Part shown: positions 47,331-57,122 of the stretch, piece after piece
How the letters are laid out: each line of letters opens with the position of its first letter
Numbering within the stretch: position 1 is the stretch's first letter
Assembly (NCBI GenBank): GCA_018350325.1
Contig: JAEVLN010000036.1
Span: 132,103-196,102 of the forward strand
Direction of reading: 5' to 3'
DNA length: 64,000 bases
Source of the DNA: Globodera rostochiensis
Taxonomy: Eukaryota > Nematoda > Chromadorea > Rhabditida > Heteroderidae
Made by a program: the position numbers and the translations under genes
The notes under the pieces: model-generated
Database searches by the model: none
The model's input: only the letters and a program-made list of their open reading frames with translations
Told to the model about the DNA's origin: nothing

Positions 47331-50300
47331 GACCTGCCCGCGTGTTCAAGCATTCGTAATTTTAAATTGCCGATAACTAATATAGATTTGTTTTAATTGG
47401 CTTATTTTTTCTTTATTTATCATTAGATTAATATCAGAAAAAAAGTTTTTTAGTTCATTGCTTCATACCAGTCTTTTTTGGTGGATACTCTGACCTGACC
47501 AACATTGTTTTTTGACCAACTGGAAATTGTAGAATTAAACATTTCATTTATTATGCATTATTTTGGGTTTATAGTTAAAACGTACTTTAAGCTTTTTAAT
47601 TTTAAATTAAATTCTCTAAGAGAGAAAATTACTTTTTATTTTTTAAGAAAAAAAGTTACTTTAAATTGTCTGTTTTTATTAATTATTTTAAACAAATTTA
47701 AAAAAAACAAGTATAAGTATGAAACCATTTTCTAATGATATTAAGTCTAAAAAGTGAATATCTATGAGTAAGGATGTCGGTTTTAAAAAATTTTCGGTTA
47801 ACCGAAACCGAACCGAAAATTTCGGTTTTCCGACCCCAATGGTAGAAAACTCCATTTCCCAGTCGATTTTTAGGGGTGCGTTTTTCCCTTTTAACGCATT
47901 TTTTCAAGCAATTTTTCCAAAAAAGTTCATTTTTAAGAGTGCATTTTCTGTTTTTCTCCATTTTTTTTGTTAAGGAATTTTCAAAAATGCAAATTTCTTT
48001 TGCGATTTCTGTTTCCATTACAAATTAGGGGAGGGGAGGGGTCGGCGGTGCCGGCAGGCGCCGCCGAAAAAATTTTGAATTTTTGACTCAATTTTGTTAA
48101 GAGGTTTGAAGCCAAAATATTAAAAAATGCTGTAAATTTTGAGAAGAAAATTGGTCCCATAATTACCAATATATTAAAAATAATATAAATAATTAGCTGA
48201 AGAAACTATTCAAACCTTTTAGGTTTAATAAATAAACAAAAATTCAATGAAGAAAACAATGGATTTAAAATTTCTATTTTATAGCAAAATATTTTATTAT
48301 AATTCAACGACTTATCGCAATACTGAACAAAAACATACACAAATTAAAGTGGGAAGCATCGACATGAACACAAAAAAATAAATTTTCTTTTAAATTAATT
48401 ACGTTAAAATATAGATTTATTTAAAGGTTATGCAAAAACGTCCGCTGCGAGCTCCAAAAAATACAAACGAGGAATTAACAATGGCAAAACATAAAAGTCC
48501 ATTTACCGCTTAAAAGCCCAAATAAATTTTATAAACCCCAAAAAAAACATTAGAAATCCATTCAACTGTGAATTGCATTCAAAAAACGCATAAATTCTTT
48601 TTTGCGCATATTCTCGGGTTGTGTGTTTAATAATAAAAAAATGTTACATTTTAGAAAAAAATTTAAATTATTAACGTCTAATGTCTTTTTTCCTTTACTC
48701 TTTTTTCTGTTAATTTAGTTAATTTTATTTAAAACGATTTAAAAAATATTCATTGACGCATCTTAACTTAAAATAATTATATTTTTGATATATTTTTTGC
48801 TTTCTATTTTTTGTAATTTTTGTAAGAAATTAAAATGTTTAATTAGATAAAGTGTAAAGTTATTATTTATTTTAATTAACATCGCGATTTTGGATTTTAT
48901 TTTAGATAGTGTTAAGTTGACTTTGAAAAAAAGCTTTCCAATTTTTATTAATAATATTAAAATTTGTATTCGGTTAGTTTGAGTTCCTTTAGCCGAGCTT
49001 TGTCAGGGAGACTCAACATGATCACTTGATTGTCCCCTTGGCCGATCAGAGATATGTGGGTTTTTAAGAGCAAGTTTTTAATATATACATATTAAAAGTT
49101 TTTATTGCATTTTCCTGCAACGGATTGTTATTTTTAGTTAAATTTGTTTTAATTTAAAATGTTATGTTTGCCTGATTTTTTTATAGCTTATTATTCGAAA
49201 AATACCTTAATTTGCAATATTTTTAATTATTATTTAGTTGCATTAAATTTAAATTTATTTTATGATTAAATATCCCATCATTACCATTTTATTTATGCAA
49301 AATAATTTCACATAATTTAAAAATCCTGAATCTATGTAAAAAATTTAATGCTTTTCAAGTATGAGCATCTAGGGTTTCCGCAATAAAGTAGTGGTGCTAA
49401 TTTGATGAATTCGAAGAATTTTTATAATATTGGATTAATGAACAATCTGAATAATTAACTTTATTAATTCTAAATTATAAGCTCTTTTGAAAATTTTTCA
49501 TACTTGCATAATATTGATATTTACTTTATTAATAAATTGATACAATGTTAAATAAATTACAACGCCTTTATTTAATGCAAATTAATTTTATGTTAATTAT
49601 TTAAGTATAAAGTGTATGATTTGAATTATTTTTATTAACTTTATTTTTGAATATCAATGTTTTAAACATATCAATAAATTGTATAAAATGCATTTTTAAG
49701 ATGATGAGTGTTGTAATTGTTATAGTAATTTTGCTAAGAATAATTTTGACTTTTTTATTTTATTAATGTTTGAAATTATTCTCTTTCAAATTGTTGCAAA
49801 ACTATCGCTTCCGAAAAAATTATACTTTCAGATAATTAAGTAGTTAGACAACTTTATCGCTTTCATAAAATTAAGTGAATATAGCACCCTGTCGCAAGAA
49901 GAGTTACATCGTTGTTCGAGACCGGTTAAATAAATATAATTTTTTTAAAATAATTATTGTTTTTATTTAATCGCATAACTCGTTTAGTAGATACTTTTAT
50001 TTTAAATATATTTTACTTTTGTATTTTCTTTGAAAATATACTTAATTTATTCCAATCAAATTATGAGTAGTCAGTTTTAGTTTATAAATATAGGTATTTG
50101 AATTTTAACAGGAACGTGTTCAGGAGGTCAAATAACCCTTAGTGGATCTTCTTCCCCGTCCTGTACACAAGTTATTATTCGACAATTAATGTGGCGAAAT
50201 TCTTGTGAAAGATAAAATATAAAGCTTCTTTATGCAGAACTAATTTTTAAAATTACTATTAAAAATTTTTGGGCCTTTAGAGCTAAGAATGCTTTTGATT

Positions 50301-50814
50301 CTATGATCATTTTTTTAATTTTACAATTTCTCGGTTGTTTTTTATGAAATTTTTATTTTTTAATAATTAGGATAAGTATCATTATTTTATAATTGCCTCT
50401 CTAATATTTTTTTGGTCATGCTTCTTGACCAACATCTGTATACAACTCCTTTGAACTAATTTGACCTTTAAGTGCTGTTTTATGTAAAAGTATTAATGAT
50501 TAATTTTATTGTTAAATCACAGGTCGACGCGTCATCTTTGCAAATAAAAAAGCTGATGATTTTGTATCGTAACCAAAGTGGGATCTTTTTTGTTTACGTT
50601 TTAAAAATTCATTGTATTTTATTTATATACTGGTTTTAAAAAAATTAATTTTAAGCTCTGTAATTAATATTTAAATTATTTTTATTTTTTTATAACTCGT
50701 TTTACGATTTGTATTAGTGTGTAATGTTATTTCTTATTATTTGTGTTATTTAATTGTATTTAATTTCTAATCATTAGCGACTGTTATAGTCAATTTAAAT
50801 TTTTCATGAATTAT
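47331..50814. other. Gene-free region with TE-like debris
   Basis: 47768-47830 begins TAAGGATGTCGGTTTTAAAA and continues with CGGTTAACCGAAACCGAACC, a hAT-like terminus, and is followed by AGGGGTGCGTTTTT-type words shared with 54700 and 28600. The opposed frames at 47698-48018 read this debris. Hairpin module copy 8 is at 48043. From 48120 to 50814 I see only AT-rich sequence, with no partner and no gene. Confidence 0.5.
48043..48066 (+). repeat. Dispersed GC hairpin module, copy 8
   Basis: Arms CGGCGGTGCC and GGCGCCGCCG around GGCA (loop changed from GATA), preceded by GGGGAGGGGAGGGGT and followed by AAAATTTTGAATTTTTGACT and GTTAAGAGGTTTG. Confidence 0.85.
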
Positions 50815-51440
50815 AAATGTTTATTTCGTTGAAGAACACCGTTCGGCAGCATCGTCCGCTCAGTTTGCTGCCGCCACTTTTGTTTAATAATTATTGATAA
50901 ATTATTTTAAAATGTTACACATTTTAATTAAAAATGTATTTATTTTTGCTTGAAATTAAATAACTAAGTTTTCATAGTTGTTTAAAGAATAAGACTAATA
51001 ATTTGACAACTTTGTGTGTTGCAGGCAATGACCGTTGACTGAAATGTGTGCTAATTTGGATTATGACTTTTTAACTAAACATTAGCTTATCTGGTCTCAG
51101 TCGTCGACCATGCCGGCAATAATTTGGGTTTTAGTTTTTTTTAAATAAATAGCAGTGCATGGCAGGAATGTGAAATTCACTCGGGGTTTACGGGCGTTAG
51201 GGTCGTCAAATAGCTCAATATTAGATTTACGTTTCAAATATCACAAAAAATAAAATATTGGATGTCTTTTTCAATTCATTAATTTTGCTAAATTTTTTTT
51301 GAATACATTTCAATAATAGCAGAAAATTCAATTTGCAAACACGGAATTTATTGCTTTGTTTCTAAGATTTTGAAAAAAGCTATTTTTCTATAGTATTACT
51401 CGATTTGAACCGTTCGAAGGATCTTGTTTGGTTTTAATTA
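50815..51440. repeat. Segmental duplication, block G copy 2
   Basis: Matches 25190-25620, lacking the T15-G11 segment and carrying an extra stretch at about 51001-51340. Confidence 0.88.
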
Positions 51441-51905
51441 TAAAATGTAACAACAAATTTTGTATTTGGTTTTTCATTTAATCAATATTTTACAATAATT
51501 TTAGCAATTTTGCAGATTTGTTCATAAGACAACATTTTTTCTTAATTAGTTTAAATTCAAATTTTAAAATAATTTGTTTATTTTGTAAAATAATTTATTC
51601 AAAATTCAAATTCATGGAAAATGCTTGTTTTAATTTTAAATTAAATTAAAAATATTTGCTGAATACTTTAAATGGTTTAATTTATTCAATAAAATCTTGC
51701 CGCCAACACGTGCCAATTACCAACAGGTGGCAGACCTGTCAAACACTTGGTGGGTATTTATGTTTGTTTTGCGAACTCAATGTTTATTTAATTTTTTAAA
51801 TGCAAAACGTACGAGATAATAATTGCGATTAAGTTCAAGCTTTTTTTAATAAGCATTAATCGATGGATATTTTTTGATTTTATAAATGATAGTTAACCTT
51901 TTTAT
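51441..51905. other. AT-rich region without visible genes
   Basis: 51700-51760 (CCGCCAACACGTGCCAATTA) is GC-richer but has no frame. Nothing else is supported. Confidence 0.55.
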
Positions 51906-52335
51906 TAGGGTTGCTCACGGTCGGTTATCCAAACCGAACCGGCTTTTTTTGGCCCAAAACCCGAAACCTAAACCCGAGGGTCGTAAAAACCTACCTAACC
52001 CAAAACCGGGGTACCGGTTTTCCGGTTTCTGTTGTAAAAACGAAAAATGCCTAATGATGCGATTTTAGGGAGTAGAAAATTAAAAATTGTATTAACATTT
52101 TGCCAAAATTGATTTAAATTAATAAATTCAGTTTGCACGAACTTACTTTGCCGAGAAATTATTTGTTAAGGATTTGCAACCAAAATTTTGAAAAATAGGG
52201 TAACTTTGTAGCTTTTTAGGAATTAGGAACAGGGCGCTCATAATGCCTTCATTTATTGTCAAATGCCAGCATTTTGGTAATCGGTGTTTTAGTTAATGTT
52301 TTTTTTTTTGAAAATTTTTGTTGGGAGCAGCCCTG
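51906..52335. mobile_element. hAT-like non-autonomous element, about 430 bp
   Basis: The left end TAGGGTTGCTCACGG pairs with the right end read backwards, CAGGGCTGCTCCCAA. Next to the left end are palindromic CCGGTTT/AACCGG words (for example AAAACCGGGGTACCGGTTTT). No clear target duplication, so the insertion is old or the boundaries are a few bases off. The 60-codon frame at 51886 covers the left end and is not a gene. Confidence 0.6.
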
Positions 52336-53514
52336 ATTAAAATTAATTTGGCTTATTAAACAGCATAAACGTAGGTTGTAAACTGAGTTTGCATTTATTT
52401 ACGTTTACTGTAATTTCAAGCAATTGCATTTTGTTAATTGGGTTTTTTTTTAATTTGATCCATTAATTCATTTTTTATCTTTATTTACATAATTGCCAAA
52501 TAGACTCAGGCATTTTGCACATAGGTCGTCAGTATTCTGTGCATTAAATTCGTCACAATTAGATGACAGTTTAGTTGCATTATTTAACGTCAAATTTCAT
52601 TTAATTTCTTAATAGTAAATATTAATTTGAGATTAACATGCTTTTATTTTATAATGTTGCTTTTTTCCTTATAATCTTTTCATGTAACAATTGTATTAAG
52701 TATAAGCCAAAATTTATTTAATTTTAATGGTTTTTAATTACATGGGTGAATCGAATAAAAACATTATTATGTTGTGCATTAGAATTCCATTTCTTACTTT
52801 TATTATGTCATCTATATATTTTAACTATTTTTATCATAAATTTTTAATAAATTTTATTAAGTTTTACATCATATTTTTTAATAATTTAGATTGCTTATAA
52901 ACCAATTTTATTTTCTTAAAGACATTTTACAATCAGTTGAGCATTTGAATAGTGACTTATTTATTATTTTCATGACTACAATATAACTTCTGCTTCAAAT
53001 TTTTAAAAATATTATTTCCAATTTAAAATTAAATACTAATTGGAGATTGTCAAAAAATTTTTAATTAAAATAATAATCAATATGAATACGAGTATTGATT
53101 GAATTTTACTACTACACTAAAATATTCAATATATTGGATGAAAAATTATTTTTAGTCAAAAACTAAATTTTAATATAAAATTTGAAAAAAATCCCTTTTT
53201 TATTGTTTTTAAATTTTTCTTGGAAAAAAAGATTTCAGATTACTAGTTAAAAAACCATTTTTTGTGAAATTCAAATAATACTAACTTCTCGTAACTTGAA
53301 TAGTTTCAAATATTATAATAATAAAAAATAACCGACATAATGTACATGCAATCCAATATGCATTTTAAAATTATATACTTAAATCAAAAACAAATCCTAA
53401 TTGAAGTAAAAATGGACGAACGAACACTCACAGTGCATCAAAAAATGGACGAATAATGAACGAATGCATTGGCGAACGGCAACTAAAAATGACGCCCGAC
53501 ATACATTTTATTGA
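52336..53514. other. AT-rich region without visible genes
   Basis: 52355-52400 matches 13470-13520. 53411-53470 has two or three ATGGACGAA-type words. From about 53000 onward the + strand changes from T-rich to A-rich. Confidence 0.6.
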
Positions 53515-54055
53515 GTGGCGTGGGGAACGCAGACTGCGCGTCAGAGAAAGAAGAGAAAAGAGTGAGAAATAGAGAATGAGGCGTGGAGAGCGCAGACAGC
53601 GCGTCAGAGAAAGAAGAGAAAAGAGCGAGAAATAGAGAATGAGGCGTGGAGAGCGCAGACAGCGCGTCAGAGAAAGAAGAGAAAAGAGCGAGAAATAGAG
53701 AATGAGGCGTGGAGAGCGCAGACAGCGCGTCAGAGAAAGAAGAGAAAAGAGCGAGAAATAGAGAATGAGGCGTGGAGAGCGCAGACAGCGCGTCAGAGAA
53801 AGAAGAGAAAAGAGTGAGAAATAGAGAATGAGGCGTGGAGAGCGCAGACAGCGCGTCAGAGAAAGAAGAGAAAAGAGTGAGAAATAGAGAATGAGGCGTG
53901 GAGAGCACAGAAAAGAATGGGAAATAGAGAATCAGGCGTGGAGAGCGCAGACTGCGCATCAGAGAAAAAAGAGAAAGGTGGGAAATGGAGAATCAGGCGT
54001 GGAGAGCGCAGACTGCGCATCAGAGAAAGAAAAGAAAAGAGTGGGTAATAGAGAA
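53515..54055. repeat. 63-bp GA-rich minisatellite, about 8.5 units
   Basis: TCAGAGAAAGAAGAGAAAAG starts at 53541, 53604, 53667, 53730, 53793 and 53856, exactly 63 bp apart. Two or three diverged or shortened units follow to 54055. Because 63 is divisible by 3, all frames stay open together, giving a repetitive 158-codon minus-strand frame (53483-53959) with a 21-residue period. It has no convincing start context, and I take it as a by-product. Confidence 0.95.
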
Positions 54056-54067
54056 GCACACATATTC

Positions 54068-54090
54068 CTCTCTCTCTCTCTCTCTCTCTC
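54068..54090. repeat. (CT)n microsatellite and adjoining G-rich block
   Basis: An uninterrupted CT run directly downstream of the GA-rich minisatellite, so purine-rich and pyrimidine-rich tracts adjoin. A G-rich block GGCGGGCGGGGGGGGG lies at about 54161-54176. Confidence 0.95.
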
Positions 54091-54399
54091 TTTTTTCTCT
54101 CTCCACATTCTATACTTTTGTTCGGTGAGCCAAACGGACGCGACCACGACGGAGAAGGGGGGCGGGCGGGGGGGGGCAATTCTAACCAAATCAAACATTT
54201 TCGATATCATTCGAAAGCTTATAATGAGCAGAAGCTTAATTCATCATCAAAAATGATTATTTTAATTGCAGAATTAAATTAAAAAATAGCCTAATAAAAA
54301 GCGTAACAACTTGGTCATCAGAACCACTAAAAACTGTTCGGCTCTGATTTTTCACGAATTGGAATTATCAAAAAATGTCAAGTGCATCAATAATTGTCA
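54091..54399. other. Spacer between the minisatellite and the transposon
   Basis: It contains the G-rich block and AT-rich sequence. The overlapping frames across 53856-54256 run from minisatellite into this spacer and are not credible. Confidence 0.6.
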
Positions 54400-54407
54400 C
54401 TGATCAT

Positions 54408-55048
54408 TAGAGACCGGATTTTTAGGGACTAAAAAACGTGAAAAAGGGACATAGAATAGGGACTAAAAACCCCCAAAATAGGGACTAAAAACCCCAAAAA
54501 GTGGCAAAATAGGGACTAAAAAACGTGCTAAAACTGACCAAACCACGTCAATTTTTGCATGAAACCCTTTAAAATCCATCATTTTTTATTAATTTTCTTC
54601 TTACAAGTGTAAATATATATTTTTCACAAGTTTTGTAATTTTATAAAAAATAACAAAAATACAAATTTTTAGGGAAAATGTCGATCTTTGGAGGTGGATT
54701 TTTGGTCCAAGAAAAAGTCTTTTTTTAGGGGTGCTAGTTTTAAAAAAATTTTAACTTTTAGGGGGATATTTTTCATTTTATTGCATTTTTCTTATGAAAA
54801 TTACGGATAAACGCAGAAAATATTGAATTTTTTCTTAAAATTTTGGGAAAAAAGTGCCAAAATAGGGTCTAAAAACGCAAAAACGGCGAAATAGGGATTT
54901 ATTCTCAAAAAGGCCGAAATAGGGATTTTCAGGGACTAAAAAGTCGCTCTAATTCAAAAAATTTTCGAAATGAATGCTATTTCTGGGCTTCTCTCGTCAA
55001 ACCCTATCTGCAAAAAAAATAGGTTAAACGCTAAAAATCCGGTCTCTA
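54408..55048. mobile_element. Non-autonomous hAT-like transposon with perfect ends, 641 bp
   Basis: An 18-bp perfect terminal inverted repeat, TAGAGACCGGATTTTTAG (54408-54425 and reverse complement at 55031-55048), is flanked by a perfect 8-bp duplication CTGATCAT (54400-54407 and 55049-55056). Inside, GGGACTAAAAA and its variants recur about eight times, mainly near the ends, as subterminal motifs. No coding capacity. Perfect ends suggest recent movement. A degraded relative is at 1043. Confidence 0.93.
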
Positions 55049-55056
55049 CTGATCAT

Positions 55057-55965
55057 ATTTATCCGAACCGGCAATTTTTTTGAGCAAATCAATTAAACTA
55101 GTTTTTTGAGAAAAAGACAAATCGCTTACAAATTATTTATAGCTTTCGCTTGATCAAAGTTCACCAAATAAAGAGCTTATGAATGTTTGATTATGAGTTT
55201 CAAATATGGTTTAGTGCCCACCTGGCCAAATTAGTTTTCATTATTTATTTGGAATGTCTTTAATAATTGAAAATAACGGTCAGCTGGTCCCCTCAAAGCG
55301 TAAATGCGATTTTCAATCAGAATTTTAAAATTTATGGAATTAAATTCAAAAAACAAGATGCCATTCGAGCTAAGCGGTTTAATTCCTTTTTAAAAAAGCT
55401 CAATGTGAAAAAAAATCGGAGTTTTTCATAGTACAGTATCTGAGATACGCAAAAAACAAAAAAAATGATAACAATTGGGAAGAGAACGTGGGGGGGGGGG
55501 GGGGGGGGGGGGGGGGGAGTGGGGAAGGGGAATAAAGGTGAGAGCAGAGAAAGAGGGGCAAGAGAACACTAAAAAAGCAATTTAAAAAAATATTTCGGTC
55601 AAATATATTAAAAAACGATTAAAAAAATCCAAGTTTTCCTTAAAGTCGCTGTTATTATCACGAGCAATACTTTGAATTAATAAAGAAAATTTTAAATAAA
55701 TTTAGAATAATTTTGCCTAAAATCGATTTTGTCGAATGGTCAATTTCAATTCAAATAAACCATTTGTATAACCATTCCGTCCGTCAACGTCACTTTATAT
55801 TGCCGAAATTGTCATCATCATTCGGCATAAAAATTAATTCATTGTAAAGCTTTTAGTTATGCGAACAAAACAATCCAAATGATAATTGTGGGAATTCCAT
55901 TGTTTGTGGAAATGAATAAGAATTAACTAATTTATTAAAAACAATTTTTTCTAAAAATATTTCAG
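55057..55965. other. Intergenic or intronic DNA with a 28-G run
   Basis: 55490-55517 is an uninterrupted run of 28 G, flanked by GAGTGGGGAAGGGG. This can form G-quadruplex structures and is also a likely site of length error. The interval may be intron sequence of the gene ending at 56157, but I found no convincing upstream exon. Confidence 0.6.
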
Positions 55966-56157
55966 GATTTGCTGTACGTGTTGAACTCTTTCTACGGCGA
56001 TCGGTTGCCCTCCATAATCGGTGCGGTGCTTTATTTCATCTATTCAAAGTTACCAAATTGGATGCTCGCAACAATCTTTTTTTTTCCGATACTCATTTCA
56101 AGGCTTTTTTATTTTGTTGAATCGATTGACCGCAATTATAATGCCAATAAAACATGA
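55966..56157 (+). CDS. Terminal exon of an unidentified membrane protein gene
   Basis: A 3' splice site (AATATTTCAG, ending at 55965) opens directly into a frame of 63 codons ending TGA at 56155-56157. Codon use is GC-richer than the surroundings (CTG TAC GTG, TTC TAC GGC GAT CGG), which supports real coding. The product fragment starts DLLYVLNSFYGDRLPS and has two hydrophobic stretches (about residues 18-31 and 35-52) separated by KLPNW, then a short polar tail ending NANKT, so it looks like the C-terminal end of a multi-pass membrane protein. I do not recognise the family. Upstream exons are not visible in the preceding 1 kb, so the intron is long or this is a stranded exon. An AATAAA overlaps the stop. 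Confidence 0.6.
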   Translation, partial: DLLYVLNSFYGDRLPSIIGAVLYFIYSKLPNWMLATIFFFPILISRLFYFVESIDRNYNANKT

Positions 56158-57048
56158 GAAGTTATTTTTTTATATTTAACTTGATCCAAAATCTTTCGGA
56201 CCATTGTTGGGGGGGACATTTTTTATCAAAGATTAGTCGCTTTTAAAAAAAATTTGAAAAATATTTTTACGGATTTAAATCTATTTGGTAAAATAAAAAT
56301 GATTCAATTTAAATGATTATTCATGTTAGCTGAGATTTTTTCATTATTTATTAAATTAGATAGGCTTATTATTTGTAGCTAGGCGTTTTTGTCAAATTTT
56401 GTATTGATACAATATGTAACCATTATTATTGAAATTAATGTTATGTGACGTGGCGAGCGGCGCCGGATCAAGATGTTCAGAGACGATTTTGGGGCCCGGC
56501 TTAAAAAAATTTCTATCAAATTTTAAATATTATATATATATAGGTAATAAGTTTACATTTTTTTAAGACACCCTCGATGAAAGCTGGACGAAGTTCAAAA
56601 TTTAAAAAATTATTGTTTTGGATTTTTTTTAAGATAACAACTTTTTATGTTTAATTTTTTTAAAATAATTTGGCGACCAAATCACGTTTGCAAACCGAAG
56701 CCGGTGATCACGAGCGGCAGAGTGAGGTAACAACATTTTGCAACAAAAAAAGCATTATTAATAATTTAAAGGCTTTATTTTTTTCAAGGATTTTAAGAGT
56801 TGTATTTTTCCTGTGGCAAGAATGTTTTTTTTCGAGAGGGGGGGGGGGGGGGCTGCAGCCCCGTCTTACTTTAAATAAAAATAAGCATTCAATAACATGT
56901 CATTTGATGTTTCTTACTACATTCATACACATCATTTATCGTCAATGAAATATTGTGTAAAAAATGTAAAAATCGATTTATGCAATATTTACATTATATG
57001 AATTAATATTTTATTATTTTCATTTCTTTACTAATTTATTTTTAAACA
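56158..57048. other. Intergenic region with a G15 run
   Basis: 56446-56500 has GC-rich words (GGCGAGCGGCGCCGGATC, TTTTGGGGCCCGGC), and 56838-56865 has G15 followed by CTGCAGCCCCG. Both look like transposon-end debris, but I could not pair them. The 92-codon frame at 56670-56948 spans the G-run and is doubtful. Confidence 0.5.
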
Positions 57049-57097
57049 GAATTATGATTTTGAAAACGCTCTGAATGCTTAAAAAATTTTACTTCAA

Positions 57098-57110
57098 TAC
57101 TTCTTTCAGA
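57098..57110 (+). promoter_or_regulatory. Probable spliced-leader or 5'UTR acceptor site of the + paralog
   Basis: ATACTTCTTTCAG ends at 57109, leaving a 13-base leader before the ATG at 57123. The paralog at 62972 has ATACTTTCAG in the same place (18-base leader). Conservation of an acceptor next to both starts argues for trans-splicing or a 5'UTR intron, and for choosing the ATG at 57123 over the one at 57075. Confidence 0.65.
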
Positions 57111-57122
57111 GTCTCAAGAAAA

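Noticed and set aside
47698..48018. 106-codon minus-strand protein
   Set aside because: It reads transposon-like debris (AACCGAAACCG palindromes and AGGGGTGC words) and is opposed by another frame. No conserved feature.
1..53500. Mitochondrial or organellar origin because of the high AT content
   Set aside because: No organellar protein, rRNA or tRNA genes appear, and the region joins nuclear-type intron-containing genes and DNA transposons.
53483..53959. 158-codon minus-strand frame with a 21-residue repeat
   Set aside because: The 63-bp repeat unit keeps every frame in register, so an open frame is expected by construction. No signal of selection or gene context.
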